Positions 1 to 9,435 of a stretch of DNA of 64,000 nucleotides are shown here, piece after piece (positions within the stretch are counted from its first letter, which is position 1; every line of letters begins with the position of its first letter). The stretch is from positions 561,501-625,500 of the forward strand of contig JALIZF010001728.1 of assembly GCA_029948255.1 (NCBI GenBank). Reading direction: 5' to 3'. Origin of the DNA: Telmatactis stephensoni (lineage: Eukaryota; Cnidaria; Anthozoa; Actiniaria; Isophelliidae). Made by a program: the position numbers and the translations under genes. The notes under the pieces were generated by a model. The model worked only from the letters and a program-made list of their open reading frames with translations, made no database searches and had not been told where the DNA came from.

Positions 1-440
1 GTACATGTCTTTCAGGTCTATACTTGTCATGTAGTCTCCTTTCTGGAGGAGCGACTTCAGACATGAAATACCTTTCATTTGAAAATGTGAATTTTGAACG
101 TAATTGTTTCAACAACTTAAGTCTATAACCTGTCTTAATGAATCCCCTTTTTTGGGGACTAAGAACAAGTGACTGTAGAAGTCCTCCCCTGTGTGGGGTG
201 ATCGGGTAATTGCACCCATCGCAAGCAGACGGACTTCTTTGTCTATTAAAGGTTTGTATTGTTCTGTTGACCTTGTTATAACAGGAGATTTCTGAACGGA
301 AAGGCAACATAGGGGTATCTGGTACCCAACAATGTCTAAGATATTCTGGTCCGAGGTTAGTTGTTTCCATTTGTTTATAAATCTGTTGATTCTCGGTTTG
401 TGCTCTTGGGGGCACGAAAGGGCCGGACGTTTTTTTGAAT
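1..440 (-). pseudogene. DIRS-like reverse transcriptase, N-terminal fragment
   Basis: Read on the minus strand, this stretch encodes a segment resembling the start of DIRS-type (tyrosine-recombinase retrotransposon) reverse transcriptases: RFINKWKQLTSDQNILDIVG, then LFLVPKKGDSLRQVIDLS. After that the frame shifts and continues near the window edge with a segment ending SIDLKDMY, which fits the first catalytic aspartate region of the RT palm. There is at least one frameshift near position 110, so the copy is dead. The fragment is cut by the plus-strand LINE that starts around 450-480. A short minus-strand ORF beyond the LINE (11268-11481) may be the 5' part of the same element. The element runs off the window. 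Assignment to DIRS rather than another RT class rests on motif style only. Confidence 0.6.
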
Positions 441-479
441 TTGAATGGTTATTCTGGTATTGGTTATTCCTGGTTATTC

Positions 480-1120
480 CAGATGCACAATTGGATACCT
501 TCATTGACGAACTAAACCTTTCCTTGCGCAACCTCCCTGATTCAGCTGAACTGATTTTCCTTGGTGATTTTAACTTAAATTACCTGGACAAATGATCTGC
601 TGCAAAACGTAAACTATCCAGCATGACAAGCGAGCATAGCCTTGATCAACTTGTAGATCTACCAACAAGAATAACATCCAGCTCTTCTAGTCTAATAGAC
701 CTGCTCTTTACCAACTGCTGCCACCGAATTGTAGACCATGGGGTTATACACCTGGGCCCAGTTGTACAAAGGTTGGATAAAGTTATCCACCGGATAAGAG
801 TTATCCACTGCATAGATTTTATATAGATTTTATCCACTGGATAAGGATTTATCCGCTGGATAGCGCTATTCACCCTTCGTACAACCGGCTCCTGTCCTTG
901 AGTGACCATTCACTGATCTACTGCGTTCTAAAGGCTGGTTGCCCTAAAGCTCCTGGAAGAACAATTAAGTACCGCTCATATAAAAACTACTCAAAGAGTG
1001 ACTTTATTAGAGATTTGAAAGACATCGATTGGAGTTTGGTTGACAGAGAGGACGACATTAACGCAGCTGTTTGTATTTGGAACAAATTATTTACTGATAC
1101 TGCCGATCTACATGCACCAT
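480..1120 (+). pseudogene. LINE endonuclease remnant (CR1/L2/Jockey-like), 5' half
   Basis: The plus strand encodes pieces of an APE-type LINE endonuclease. ELIFLGDFNLNYLDK lies at about 538-593, SLIDLLFTNCCHRIVDHGVI at about 692-750, and LSDHSLIYC at about 898-924. These are the GDFN, LIDL and SDH signatures that normally hold catalytic and metal-binding residues. A TGA at 594 breaks the frame, and a MITE at about 754-891 separates the HGVI segment from the SDHS segment. The LINE reading stops at HAPL (1120), exactly where the TA-flanked element begins, and resumes at 9758. It is 5'-truncated, with a junction near 440-480 made of imperfect repeats of GGTTATTCC. Confidence 0.8.
754..891. mobile_element. 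Small MITE inside the LINE
   Basis: About 138 bp with imperfect terminal inverted repeats: GGGCCCAGTTGTACAAAGG on the left, and the reverse complement of CCTTCGTACAACCGGCTCC on the right. The interior is rich in TTATCC/GGATAA palindromes. It interrupts the LINE endonuclease frame, which shows it arrived after the LINE. The target-site duplication is not clear, so the superfamily is open. Confidence 0.7.
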
Positions 1121-1122
1121 TA

Positions 1123-1222
1123 CAGCGCGAAGCCCAAAAGTATGACCAGTGATAATTTATTCAGATTCTTTTGCCGTGACTATCCAATCAGCAGTCGAGT
1201 TCGAATGTAAACATTGCAAAAT
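1123..1222 (+). repeat. Left TIR of the Tc1/mariner-type element
   Basis: A 100-bp terminal inverted repeat matching 9657-9757 with one substitution and one single-base indel as read by eye. The outer end CAGCGCGAAGCCC directly follows the TA duplication. Confidence 0.9.
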
Positions 1223-1583
1223 AATTTACAAGACTTTCGTTTTGACTTATAGATAGATAAGCAGATAGTTTTACGGTACTTAGATAAATTTGCAGAAATA
1301 AAAACGCTGACATGAGAATTACCTTTGATTATTTTCAATAGACGTCTTATTTCAAGCCTGCATTCATTCCACCCTTGATACGTTTGTAAAACGCATTTGC
1401 GATTCGCGGCGCTAACCGTTAGTCGTGTGAATATAAAAGACTATTTGCTTGATTAACATTCAAGTGAAACTTTATTCCACAAAGTTACAATATAGTATAA
1501 ACTCAACCGTGACAAGCAATTTCAAACACAAAGAAAACAACAATATGCATTTCAATATGTAGCAAATATAAATTACAATGTAA

Positions 1584-2519
1584 TTACAAAACAGGCGATG
1601 CCTTCAGTGGGTTAACGTGGCATTCCCTGTAGTTATCAATGAGACCTGGGAGCTTCCAATCATCGCTTTCATCCCAATCGGGGATTTTCCTGCCAAGAGC
1701 TCGCTCCAAGACTAGTAAGTCATTGTCCAAGTATTGTCTGTTTACATATCGTATCGGGTTAGTGGCTCGAAGTCTAGGTCTCATCACACTGAAAAAGTTG
1801 GCCGCTGATCGATGTCTTGCCAGAGAAAATTTTTCTAGCTCTCCCACAGAATTATTACGTTGTTTTTCTAACATTTTCAGTTCTTGTTGAAGCTGCTTTA
1901 TTTCGGATTTCAACTCGGGATGCTTGTCTCTCATCCTGCACTTTCTGTAATCAGTACAAATAGATGATTTACACAAAGACTTGGTATGTCCAGGCTTGTG
2001 ACATACCCCACACAAACGACCTCGAACTGCTGCCATAGGAAGTAAATTGTCATAGCTTTTTTGGAGAGTTTTCATGTGTTCATCTGCACTCTTTATTTGA
2101 ATATCCAGCATTTCTACATTTTGAGAAAGCTCATCTTGTTTTCTTTCGAGTGGTGAAGACGGTAAATTTACGTTTATCCTTTTTGGCACCAAAGTCGTGC
2201 TTGAGTTATTTGCAGCCTGATCTGTAGCATACTTTTCTCTTACTGAATATTCATTGAGCGGCTTTAGAACTGATCTTGCCAAACCTTTATTCCCAATATG
2301 CAGCTTTTCTAATTCACTTTCTAAGATCCTCTTTTCGGCTAGAAGAAGAGGTCTGGAGTCGTCAGCAAACAAGTCAGCAATATCAGATACTTTCAAGTAC
2401 ATCAGTGATGACAAAGAAACGAATCCTTTCGAGTGAAATGTTGCCGCTCTCGTCTCTAGTTTGATTGTTTCATCAATCGAAATCGATTTTAGCCATCTAA
2501 ATACTTCTGAATTTGCCAT
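1584..2519 (-). CDS. Zinc-knuckle accessory protein of the Tc1/mariner-type element
   Basis: An intact 311-residue reading frame if translation starts at MANSEVFRWL (2519); an in-frame ATG further upstream at 2609 would add 30 residues of low-complexity leader. The N-terminal 75 residues (FRWLKSISIDE through LFADDSRPLLL) look like a small helical bundle of SAM-domain type. A coiled-coil-rich stretch follows, then a CCHC zinc knuckle of form CX2CX4HX4C (CGVCHKPGHTKSLC), an additional Cys cluster, and the motif KHPELKSEIKQL leading into another helix. Such knuckles bind nucleic acid. The protein is probably a DNA- or RNA-binding partner of the transposase, but that is inference. It diverges from the HIRAN gene, with about 230 bp between start codons. 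A related knuckle lies in the second TA element at 45680-48947. Confidence 0.75.
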   Translation of the reverse strand: MANSEVFRWLKSISIDETIKLETRAATFHSKGFVSLSSLMYLKVSDIADLFADDSRPLLLAEKRILESELEKLHIGNKGLARSVLKPLNEYSVREKYATDQAANNSSTTLVPKRINVNLPSSPLERKQDELSQNVEMLDIQIKSADEHMKTLQKSYDNLLPMAAVRGRLCGVCHKPGHTKSLCKSSICTDYRKCRMRDKHPELKSEIKQLQQELKMLEKQRNNSVGELEKFSLARHRSAANFFSVMRPRLRATNPIRYVNRQYLDNDLLVLERALGRKIPDWDESDDWKLPGLIDNYRECHVNPLKASPVL

Positions 2520-2752
2520 TTCGATCACAGTAGGTCTCTGTAAACTCAGAGAGAGAGAGAGAGCATGTGTGTGTTTCCAAGGGTTGCCTAGGCCTGTCAT
2601 GCTCGACACTGGAATTAGCCAATCAGAGAGAGTCTGAATGTCTTATCTTGATATGAATATGTCAAATTGAATCATCACTACACCATCAGACCATTTTTTA
2701 CGTGGGAAACTTGCCACGTTATTTCATTGATTTTCTTCAGCAAATACTACTA

Positions 2753-3133
2753 ATGCCACGATTGGTATTCAAAAACGCGGTTGTAAAGGGTCATCATGCA
2801 TATCAGCACATGGTTGCAGTGGGAGATATCTATGAATGCATTTGTGAGCCCTGGAATGTTCACGATCCCACAGCGGTAGCTATTTACAGTAATGGGCAGA
2901 TTATAGGTCATATCCCAACGGGGTTATGTTCTACGATTTTTCATTTATTCAACACTTTTTCAGGGTCGATACAAGTACTATGGTGAGTATCAAACAATGA
3001 AGGATGTTTCTGCATGATTATCACAAAAATGACGATTATTTTATCTTTATTTGGCAGTGAGATAACAGCTATGCCAATGCCGAGCCAACCACCCTGGCCG
3101 TTCGTATGGTCTCCAGGCGGTGGCATTATTATA
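2753..3133 (+). pseudogene. HIRAN-domain protein, 5' part (exon 1 and start of exon 2)
   Basis: The first in-frame ATG (2753) gives MPRLVFKNAVVKGHHAYQ, followed by a HIRAN core: VGDIYECICEPWNVHDPTAV, then NGQIIGHIPTGLCSTIFHLF. HIRAN domains bind single-stranded 3' DNA ends in HLTF/Rad5-type proteins and also occur alone in mobile elements. Exon 1 ends at 2982 before GTGAGT. A 75-bp intron ends in TTGGCAG (3057), and exon 2 starts at 3058. The frame stays open through ATTATA (3128-3133), where a 4.5-kb transposon is inserted. The reading resumes on the far side at 7684. The protein would be about 138 residues without the insertion. An earlier exon ending near 2740 (TTTTCTTCAG) is possible. Confidence 0.75.
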
Positions 3134-3415
3134 TATGGTGGCCGACAGCTATCATAGGAAAAAATGTTGAAAACCGATAAAAAAATGAATAAAAAATGAA
3201 TAAAATAAAATAAAATGGAAAAATTTGATTTAATCTAAAATAGTTTAAAACATAAATGGAATAAAAAACAAAAAAATTAAAACGATTTCAATGTAAAACG
3301 ATTTTAGAATAAAACGAAATTAAAATGAAAAGTTAGCATGGGCCGAGCGCTATCATAGTACCCCACAATGCATTGCGACCTTCCCTTCCTATGCTTACAA
3401 TGCAAGATGGCGGAT
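3134..3415 (+). repeat. Left 282-bp TIR of the IS3EU-like element, with start codon at its inner edge
   Basis: Begins TATGGTGGCCGACAGC, runs through an A-rich stretch and ends CAAGATGGCGGAT. The final ATG (3407) is the start codon of the transposase. The right TIR ends with the same ATGGCGGAT, which is the start codon of the alpha-kinase. Each arm therefore holds an entire 5' leader, and presumably the promoter. Confidence 0.9.
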
Positions 3416-5554
3416 CTCAGAGTAAGAAATGAGTTGTGGAAAGAAGATGCAAAATTAAAGGAAATGTTGATTAAATATGTACGCCAAGGAATACAAAGGA
3501 ATGAAATATTGGATTTCGTCAGGCGAGATTTTTCTAGCTACGGTTGGAGCATTGCAAGCCTTGATCGAAGACTTCGATATTTCAACATCTACTACAATGA
3601 AGCAAGTGTCACAGTCACTGAAGTGAAAAAGGCCGTAGAAAAAGAGCTTGATGGACCAGGGCAACTCCTGGGATATAGAGCATTACATAAAAAAATCAGG
3701 CAAGAATACTGTCTAAATGTTCCAAGAGATTTCGTTTATGGAGTAATGAAGGAAGTTGACCCCGAAGGACTTGAAGCTCGAAAAGTAGGAATCAAAAATA
3801 AGAGAAAAAAAGGTTGTTTTACTACTCAAGGGCCGAATTGGGTTCATTCATTGGACGGTCATAATAAACTGATGGGTTTTCAAAACAGTGTGTTTCCATT
3901 GGCAATATATGGAAGTATTGATACTGCAAGCAGGAAAATTGTATGGCTTAAGATATGGACAAGTAATAGTAAACCAGAACAGATAGGTCGTTGGTACCTT
4001 GACTATTTGTACGAGAATAGAGTCATGCCATCATATTTACGGGTAGATAAAGGCACAGAAACTGGCACCATTGCAACAATGCATGCTTTTTTAAGACAGA
4101 ACCATGGTGATGTAGATCCAATGGACACAGTGGTTTTTGGGCCATCAACAGCTAATCAAGTAGGTGATAAAAAGAATATCATTATAAATTATAATATAAT
4201 GTTGGAACCATAATGTTGTTGTGTAACTGGTTAGAGTTAGAGTTGATCTTCATTTTTGGTAGGTATCTTGGCATCTTCTGTTCAAATGTTGGATCCAAGA
4301 AGAATGAAATGCCTAGTTATATACATGTATACATCCTAATTTTTAGATTAGAAGAATATCTATTTCTATCTTTGCATGCATATTATTAGTTTAATATCAT
4401 TAAACAAAGATAACAAACATTTTCAGATTGAGAGATGGTGGAAAGAGCTGCACGAGCGCCTTGAAAAATATTACAAGAAGCAACTTCTATGGCTTAAAGA
4501 TCAAGGTCATTACAATCCTCATGATGAAACCCACAGGTATATTTCCAAATCTATTTGTACAAAAAAGTTAGGCATTGCAAATACAGTCAACTCTCCATTT
4601 AACCCTCGGGAAACGAAAACAGTGTCCGTTATTAGAGGTGTCCGCTGAATAGAGTGTCCGTTAATGGAGAGTTGACTATAATTCTCTTTTTCTTTTTTAG
4701 AATGCTACTGGCCTACTTTATGATTCCCATTTTGCAGAAAGAGTTGGATACTTTTAAGAATACAGTATGGAATTCACATAGGATTCGCCAACAAAAAGAG
4801 CAGTTGCTACCTCATGGGGTCCCAGACCACATTTATAGTTTTCCTGACAAATATGGCTTAGAAGAATGTGGTAGGAGTCTTTAACGTGAACTAAATGTGC
4901 ATTATTTAATATTACCACAGAAATAGCACAATATGAATTGTGCATGTCATTCAACTATAGTATTCCAATAATGGTTTAAGGTGGATCCATATAGTTTTAG
5001 GAAATCTGGGACCTAAGAGGCCTTGATGTCAACTGCCCTAATAACTCTCATGAATGATCTATCTAATTAAAGTCTATGATCTGAGGATTATTGTTTTGTA
5101 AAAATGAGCACATGGCGGATCACCATAGCAACACAATGGCTCTCACCATATAGCCCTTTTTGTTATTTAAAAAATAGTAAGCAATTGCCTTATAATGTTA
5201 GTGAGAAAATACTCTGCAAATTTCAAAAAAGAGTGACCGCTTAGCCTCCTTCTCAATCATTCAGAAATAGAAAGGTAAAATCACAATTATACACAGCAAT
5301 TCAAAATACCTTCAGTATGATTTTCTAACAAATGTAAAACAAAACTCATTTTAGGTTGGGAAGTCACTGAAGAACAACTTAAGGAAGCAGCTTCACTCTC
5401 TGGTGTATTAGAAATTGATGAAGATTTTTTAGACCCTACATTCAGGAGGGAATGTGAGCGTGTACTTCCTGACATACAAGAAATAGAGCCTGATGAATGT
5501 GCAGATGCATTTATATTTCTGAAACAAAACTTCACTTTACCGTCAAGCACATAA
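3407..5554 (+). CDS. Integrase-type (IS3EU-like) transposase, four exons
   Basis: Joining four exons with GT-AG borders (3407-4159, 4427-4536, 4701-4870, 5355-5554) gives an uninterrupted 410-residue protein. An N-terminal helical region (1-130) precedes a retroviral-integrase-like core. The likely catalytic residues are D150 (HSLDGHNKLMG), D214 (LRVDKGTETG) and E253, created at the exon 1/exon 2 junction (GPSTANQ then IERWWKEL). The spacing between the second D and E is 38. The C-terminus (HRIRQQKEQLLPHGVPDHIY) matches the conserved tail found in many uncharacterised metazoan integrase-core proteins. An in-frame ATG at 3368 exists, but 3407 is preferred because it lies at the TIR edge and is mirrored by the alpha-kinase start. 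The gene appears intact. IS3EU is the best-fitting superfamily; Ginger is an alternative. Confidence 0.85.
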
Positions 5555-5728
5555 AAAGATTCCATTTTTTACCACATGGATATTAAATATAATGGAACTT
5601 CATTTTTATTGTTTAAAAACATATTAAAACTGTAACATGAAGTAAAATGATAACATGTACTCTTCTCAAATGAATGTCTGTACATTTTAAGCATACCATG
5701 CAAATATACAAAAGAATGTCGCACTTCC

Positions 5729-5946
5729 AGGGCTCGAAATAACAGCCAGACAACGGTCATTGCCCAGCCAAAATAACAGTTTGACCAGTCAAATCTAGTT
5801 TATGATGGTCTACTTGACTGGTCACAAATTCGCTGAAGTTCCAATCTCAAAACGATAGTTTATAATGAACATAGTAAATGACCAGTCAGAAATGCTTTTG
5901 GCTGGTCATCTCGACCTTCCTATTACCAGCTGTTAGTTCGAGCCCT
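5729..5946. mobile_element. hAT-like MITE
   Basis: 218 bp with terminal inverted repeats AGGGCTCGAA on the left and the reverse complement of TTCGAGCCCT on the right. It is flanked by 8-bp duplications GCACTTCC (5721-5728) and GCACTTCT (5947-5954) that differ at one position. The 8-bp duplication and the (C)AGGGCTCGAA ends are typical of hAT non-autonomous elements. It lies in the untranslated gap between the transposase and alpha-kinase genes, so it is younger than their host element and disrupts neither frame. Confidence 0.8.
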
Positions 5947-6141
5947 GCACTTCTGTAAACTTTACCATTCCGCACTTAACATTTTATTTATGATCTGTTG
6001 TTGTTTAAAAACATATAAAGAACTGCAACATGCTGTTAAATTATAACGTCTACTCTTTTCTGAAATGAATGTCTGTACATACCATGCAAGTACAAATGAG
6101 GGGGTGTAAGGGGTATGTTCAAACTTCTGTAGGGGGTACGG

Positions 6142-7404
6142 TCACACTTCTGATAGTTTTAGCATCCTGCAATAAACATTGCATTTATGCTCAGCAACGA
6201 ATTTATCAATTGCCTCTGTTGAAAGATTTCCTGTGGTGAAGAGGATTTCTTTGTCTGGGTCAATCAGTGTCTTGGACGCTATTTCGGGATCAAATAATTT
6301 GTAACCACACCCTTGTATGTCAACTATCATAAGCTGATGTTCTGACTTTTCATAGGAAAAGTGAGCAAGACATTTCGCTTTCTCCAGAATAACTTTATTC
6401 TTTGCACCTGCGCAGATGTTGCCATCATTATTTATGTACTTGTCAAAATCACCTTCGATGTACTGCTCTACTGTTACAAACTTGTCCCCCTTTTTACCTA
6501 GGAAGATGTCAACATACTGTAAATCTTCACCCCATTTCTCATTCAGTCCTTCTTTTGCAACTTCAAGCTCACATTGATGGGCAATGTGCTTAGCAAGACA
6601 ATGCATTTGCACAACTTTTCTAGAATGTTGTTCTTCTGTTTGGAGAGTTTCGGCAATGAGTTCTAGTGCACAATCTTTGTATTCCTTAACTACCCACTTA
6701 AAGGCAGAAAATTCATCATCAGTTGTATCAGCTTTATATGCCTTTCGGAATGCTCCTTCTCCAAGGATTTCTTGTGCAATATTAAATGATGTAGGTTTCG
6801 GTAGCTCTGACCAAATCATATCATGGATGTTAAATTTTGACAATTGAATGAGAGTAGAGGTATCTTTCACAAGCTTTCCAAGTTTGAGCATGTGTCTTAC
6901 TGAAAGACTTCTTGGTACAGTGTGGCTCACGTTTTTCTTAGGACTTGGTAGAGATAACAGTTTCTTACGTTTGGGTGGAGGCATGGAGCTTGTGTCTCCG
7001 TCGTTACTGTCATGGAAACTGAGTAAACTGGTTGGCTTTATGAATCGTGCATAAATCAGTTTAGTATTAGGGAGCTGCCTCATAGAAGTACATGACGGCC
7101 CCTGGTCTCCTGCAACAATGTCACACACTGTATGTTCTGCTATCTCATCTTTAAAGTGCTTAAGACAAGCGCTTTTGATGCTGTCTAAAGTGAGTTCTTC
7201 ATTTGCATTCACTTTAACAAACCGCCTTGGTCCAACTCGGCTGTACTTTTGAGCTTTGCCACTTACTTCCGAGCTCAATCTTTGGACTTGTATTTCGTCA
7301 TTTAATTCCACTGCGGCTGCAGGTGTTTTTCCTTTTGTTCTTTTATCTGACATACCTTTTTTGTATTTATTCCACCGGACCTTCCACGTGCGATCATCCG
7401 CCAT
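6142..7404 (-). CDS. Transposon-borne alpha-kinase (MHCK/EF2K family)
   Basis: An intact, intronless 420-residue frame whose C-terminal half is a full alpha-kinase domain, the atypical Ser/Thr kinase family of myosin heavy-chain kinase, eEF2 kinase and TRPM6/7. Visible landmarks are the glycine-rich loop GEGAFRKAYKA (215-225), VVKEYK (238-243) with the expected ATP-binding lysine at 240, VEQYIEGDFDKY (312-323), NNDG (325-328), the catalytic segment MIVDIQGCGYKLFDPEI (359-375) and the zinc-binding tail FVAEHKCNVYC (402-412). All core motifs expected for activity are present. Residues 1-200 are unrecognised, apart from a basic stretch PPPKRKKLLSLPSPKK that could act as a nuclear signal. The start MADD lies at the inner TIR edge and mirrors the transposase start. 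The gene is convergent with the transposase. A cargo or regulatory role in the transposon is inference. Confidence 0.88.
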   Translation of the reverse strand: MADDRTWKVRWNKYKKGMSDKRTKGKTPAAAVELNDEIQVQRLSSEVSGKAQKYSRVGPRRFVKVNANEELTLDSIKSACLKHFKDEIAEHTVCDIVAGDQGPSCTSMRQLPNTKLIYARFIKPTSLLSFHDSNDGDTSSMPPPKRKKLLSLPSPKKNVSHTVPRSLSVRHMLKLGKLVKDTSTLIQLSKFNIHDMIWSELPKPTSFNIAQEILGEGAFRKAYKADTTDDEFSAFKWVVKEYKDCALELIAETLQTEEQHSRKVVQMHCLAKHIAHQCELEVAKEGLNEKWGEDLQYVDIFLGKKGDKFVTVEQYIEGDFDKYINNDGNICAGAKNKVILEKAKCLAHFSYEKSEHQLMIVDIQGCGYKLFDPEIASKTLIDPDKEILFTTGNLSTEAIDKFVAEHKCNVYCRMLKLSEV

Positions 7405-7677
7405 CTTGCATTATAAGCATGGGAAGGGAAGGTCGCAATGCATTGTGGGGTACTATGATAGCGCTCGGCCCATGCTAACTTTTCATTTTAATTTCGTTTT
7501 ATTCTAAAATCGTTTTACATTGAAATCGTTTTAATTTTTTTGTTTTTTATTCCATTTATGTTTTAAACTATTTTAGATTAAATCAAATTTTTCCATTTTA
7601 TTTTATTTTATTCATTTTTTATTCATTTTTTTATCGGTTTTCAACATTTTTTCCTATGATAGCTGTCGGCCACCATA
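7396..7677 (-). repeat. Right 282-bp TIR of the IS3EU-like element
   Basis: Reverse complement of 3134-3415 with about two differences. Its inner edge contains the alpha-kinase start codon (7402-7404), and its outer edge abuts the ATTATA duplication. Confidence 0.9.
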
Positions 7678-7794
7678 ATTATACCCTGTTACTATCATAT
7701 TTTTTGTTCTGATGAAAACACAATGGAGATACTACAGGCTTTGCAGGCAGCAAAAAATTTTGTACCAGATGGCGTACTAGAATTACATGTATAA
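7678..7794 (+). pseudogene. HIRAN-domain protein, 3' part
   Basis: Continuation of the exon interrupted at 3133. After the ATTATA duplication the frame reads PCYYHIFCSDENTMEILQAL and ends with HV and TAA at 7792-7794. The two halves join in frame when the nested element and one duplication copy are removed. The stop lies 23 bp before the end of the convergent transposase gene. Confidence 0.7.
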
Positions 7795-7816
7795 TGCATC
7801 TAAAAGTCTTCTAAAA

Positions 7817-8953
7817 CTACAGATATCCACATTGTTTATAATAGTTGATGGTATTATCAATAGTGATACTTTGGAGGGCCATACCAATGGCAATTTTCGT
7901 CTCCTCCCTTGCCAGTCTTTGCTCGCGGCGGAGCCAAGCTTTCATTTGGTTAAACTATGATTCACAGGGATTCAAGTGTGGCGAGTATGGTGGTTGAAAA
8001 AGTAATCTTATTCCATGGTTTGCAAACATGTTTCTCAAGACAGGCTCAACGAAGTTACCGTGATGGAAACCACAGTTATCCATTACTACAACATCATCCC
8101 TTTCTAATATCGCTGATCCATCTGGTTTCTGCACCTGCAAAGATTCTTCAAAAATATTTAGAAGTTCTATACCATTGGAAGGTCCTTCAATAATGTTGAA
8201 GTACTCAACGCCGCTGTATGAAATAAGCAAATTGACAGTATAATTGACATTAGATGTATAATGTTGTTGTTCGATAGCTCTTGATCCTATAGTTGAACTA
8301 CCGTATTTCCTATTGCAGGTTGTTTTTACGACACTGGTCTCATCAAAAAAGTGCAGTTTTGTAGGATTTATCTGACTGATTTCAAATAGATATTCATTGG
8401 TTAGTTGAAGTGTACGGGCATTGTTCGCTTCTGACGGTTGAACCGTTATTTTTTTCTTGGACATTAGAAGATCTCGTCTCAATCTTCTGTTTATTTGAGA
8501 AACAGAGGGTAGATCCGCCCTATTTACAACCCCATCAAGCACAAGTCTTTCTTGTAGCTCGCTTGCATACACTGAAGGTTTTTGTAGTTTTTCCACTTCT
8601 AGATACTACAGTACATTATCATCAATTTTTCTAATAGGCCCTCCATTTGAAGATTTCATGGCTGGTAAAGAAGTGTTCTCTTTGTCATACCTTTCAATGA
8701 CTTTTTGTGCAAAAAATTTACTAACCCTCGTAGCTTGAACAATAGCTCGTTGAGAGAAATTATTGTGATGAAGATCGAGAATGCGTTCACGAATAACATG
8801 CGGATATCGGCAGCCGTGATCATAAGTCCCACCATTTTGGTTCTGACGAACAAGACATTCTGTAAAACAGTAAAAAATTGTAATATATATCGAATGATTT
8901 AAAACAAAACTAGGCCGATTCATCGTACCTTGACGGGGCGCAAAAGGAAACAT
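7817..8953 (-). pseudogene. Tc1/mariner-type (IS630-like) transposase with two TAG stops
   Basis: Minus-strand gene starting MFPFAPRQ (8953), with a short intron (about 8860-8928, GT-AG). A paired-like helix-turn-helix follows (RYPHVIRERILDLHHNNFSQ, then a second helix to VIERYDKEN). The DDE catalytic domain contains FFDETSV, VVMDNCGFHH and QPPYSPHLNPCE. The second D and the E are separated by 38 residues. The single frame is interrupted by TAG at 8606-8608 (after KIDDNVL) and TAG at 7955-7957 (after NPCES), and then stays open to a natural-looking stop at 7817-7819 (YYKQCGYL). Apart from the two amber codons it is well preserved, so inactivation is recent or the element is moved in trans. 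Confidence 0.8.
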
Positions 8954-9285
8954 GAAGAACTGAATTGTAAACTAGCTGGATCCGTATTTATATAGCCGTA
9001 GCAAACTGCAAAAAGACCGTTGTGTTCTTTAGAAATACCGTTGAGGAGGTAAAAATGGCAAATTTTTTGTTTTGAAATTGGATCAAACCAATGGTCGCGT
9101 TCGGTCACGGTAATGACATAAACTAAAACCGGGTATTTTTCGCCGAAATTTTGGAACATTCTTGTCTTTCTGAAACTGTTGAGTTTTAATTTTTAATTTT
9201 TACCTTTGTGCTAGAAAAGAGAAATGTATATTATTTTCTCAGTGTAAGAACTATGTTTTAAAAGTTTCTTAGTAGCACCAGAGAC

Positions 9286-9435
9286 AAAATAACTTTCAAA
9301 CATACGATAAATGATTTTAATCTTGACATGTTTCGGCATCCTTATGCTTATGCTTATGCTTATGCTTATGATGGCATAAGGATGCCGAAACATGTCAAGA
9401 TTAAAATCATTTATCGTATGTTTGAAAGTTATTTT
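9286..9435. repeat. Perfect 62-bp inverted repeat with TTATGC-repeat loop
   Basis: Positions 9286-9347 and 9374-9435 are exact reverse complements (62 of 62 by eye). They are separated by a 26-bp loop made of TTATGC repeats. The 12-mer AACTATGTTTTA occurs at 9249-9260 and again directly after the right arm at 9436-9447, which looks like a duplicated target. It lies between the transposase start and the right TIR of the TA element. Confidence 0.85.

Larger units (their letters stand above)
3134..7677. mobile_element. IS3EU-like DNA transposon carrying an alpha-kinase gene
   Basis: A 4544-bp element bounded by 282-bp inverted repeats (3134-3415 and 7396-7677) that differ at about two positions by eye. 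It is flanked by a 6-bp target duplication ATTATA (3128-3133 and 7678-7683). Removing the element plus one ATTATA restores the HIRAN reading frame, which confirms the ends. It contains two convergent genes: a plus-strand spliced integrase-type transposase (3407-5554) and a minus-strand alpha-kinase (6142-7404). A 6-bp duplication and an rve-like transposase fit the IS3EU superfamily as I know it. Polintons also make 6-bp duplications, but nothing else of a Polinton is present. Near-identical arms and two open genes imply a recent insertion. Confidence 0.85.

Noticed and set aside
3368..3406. Upstream ATG of the IS3EU-like transposase
   Set aside because: It lies within the TIR leader. The ATG at 3407 is mirrored by the alpha-kinase start in the other arm, which favours 3407.
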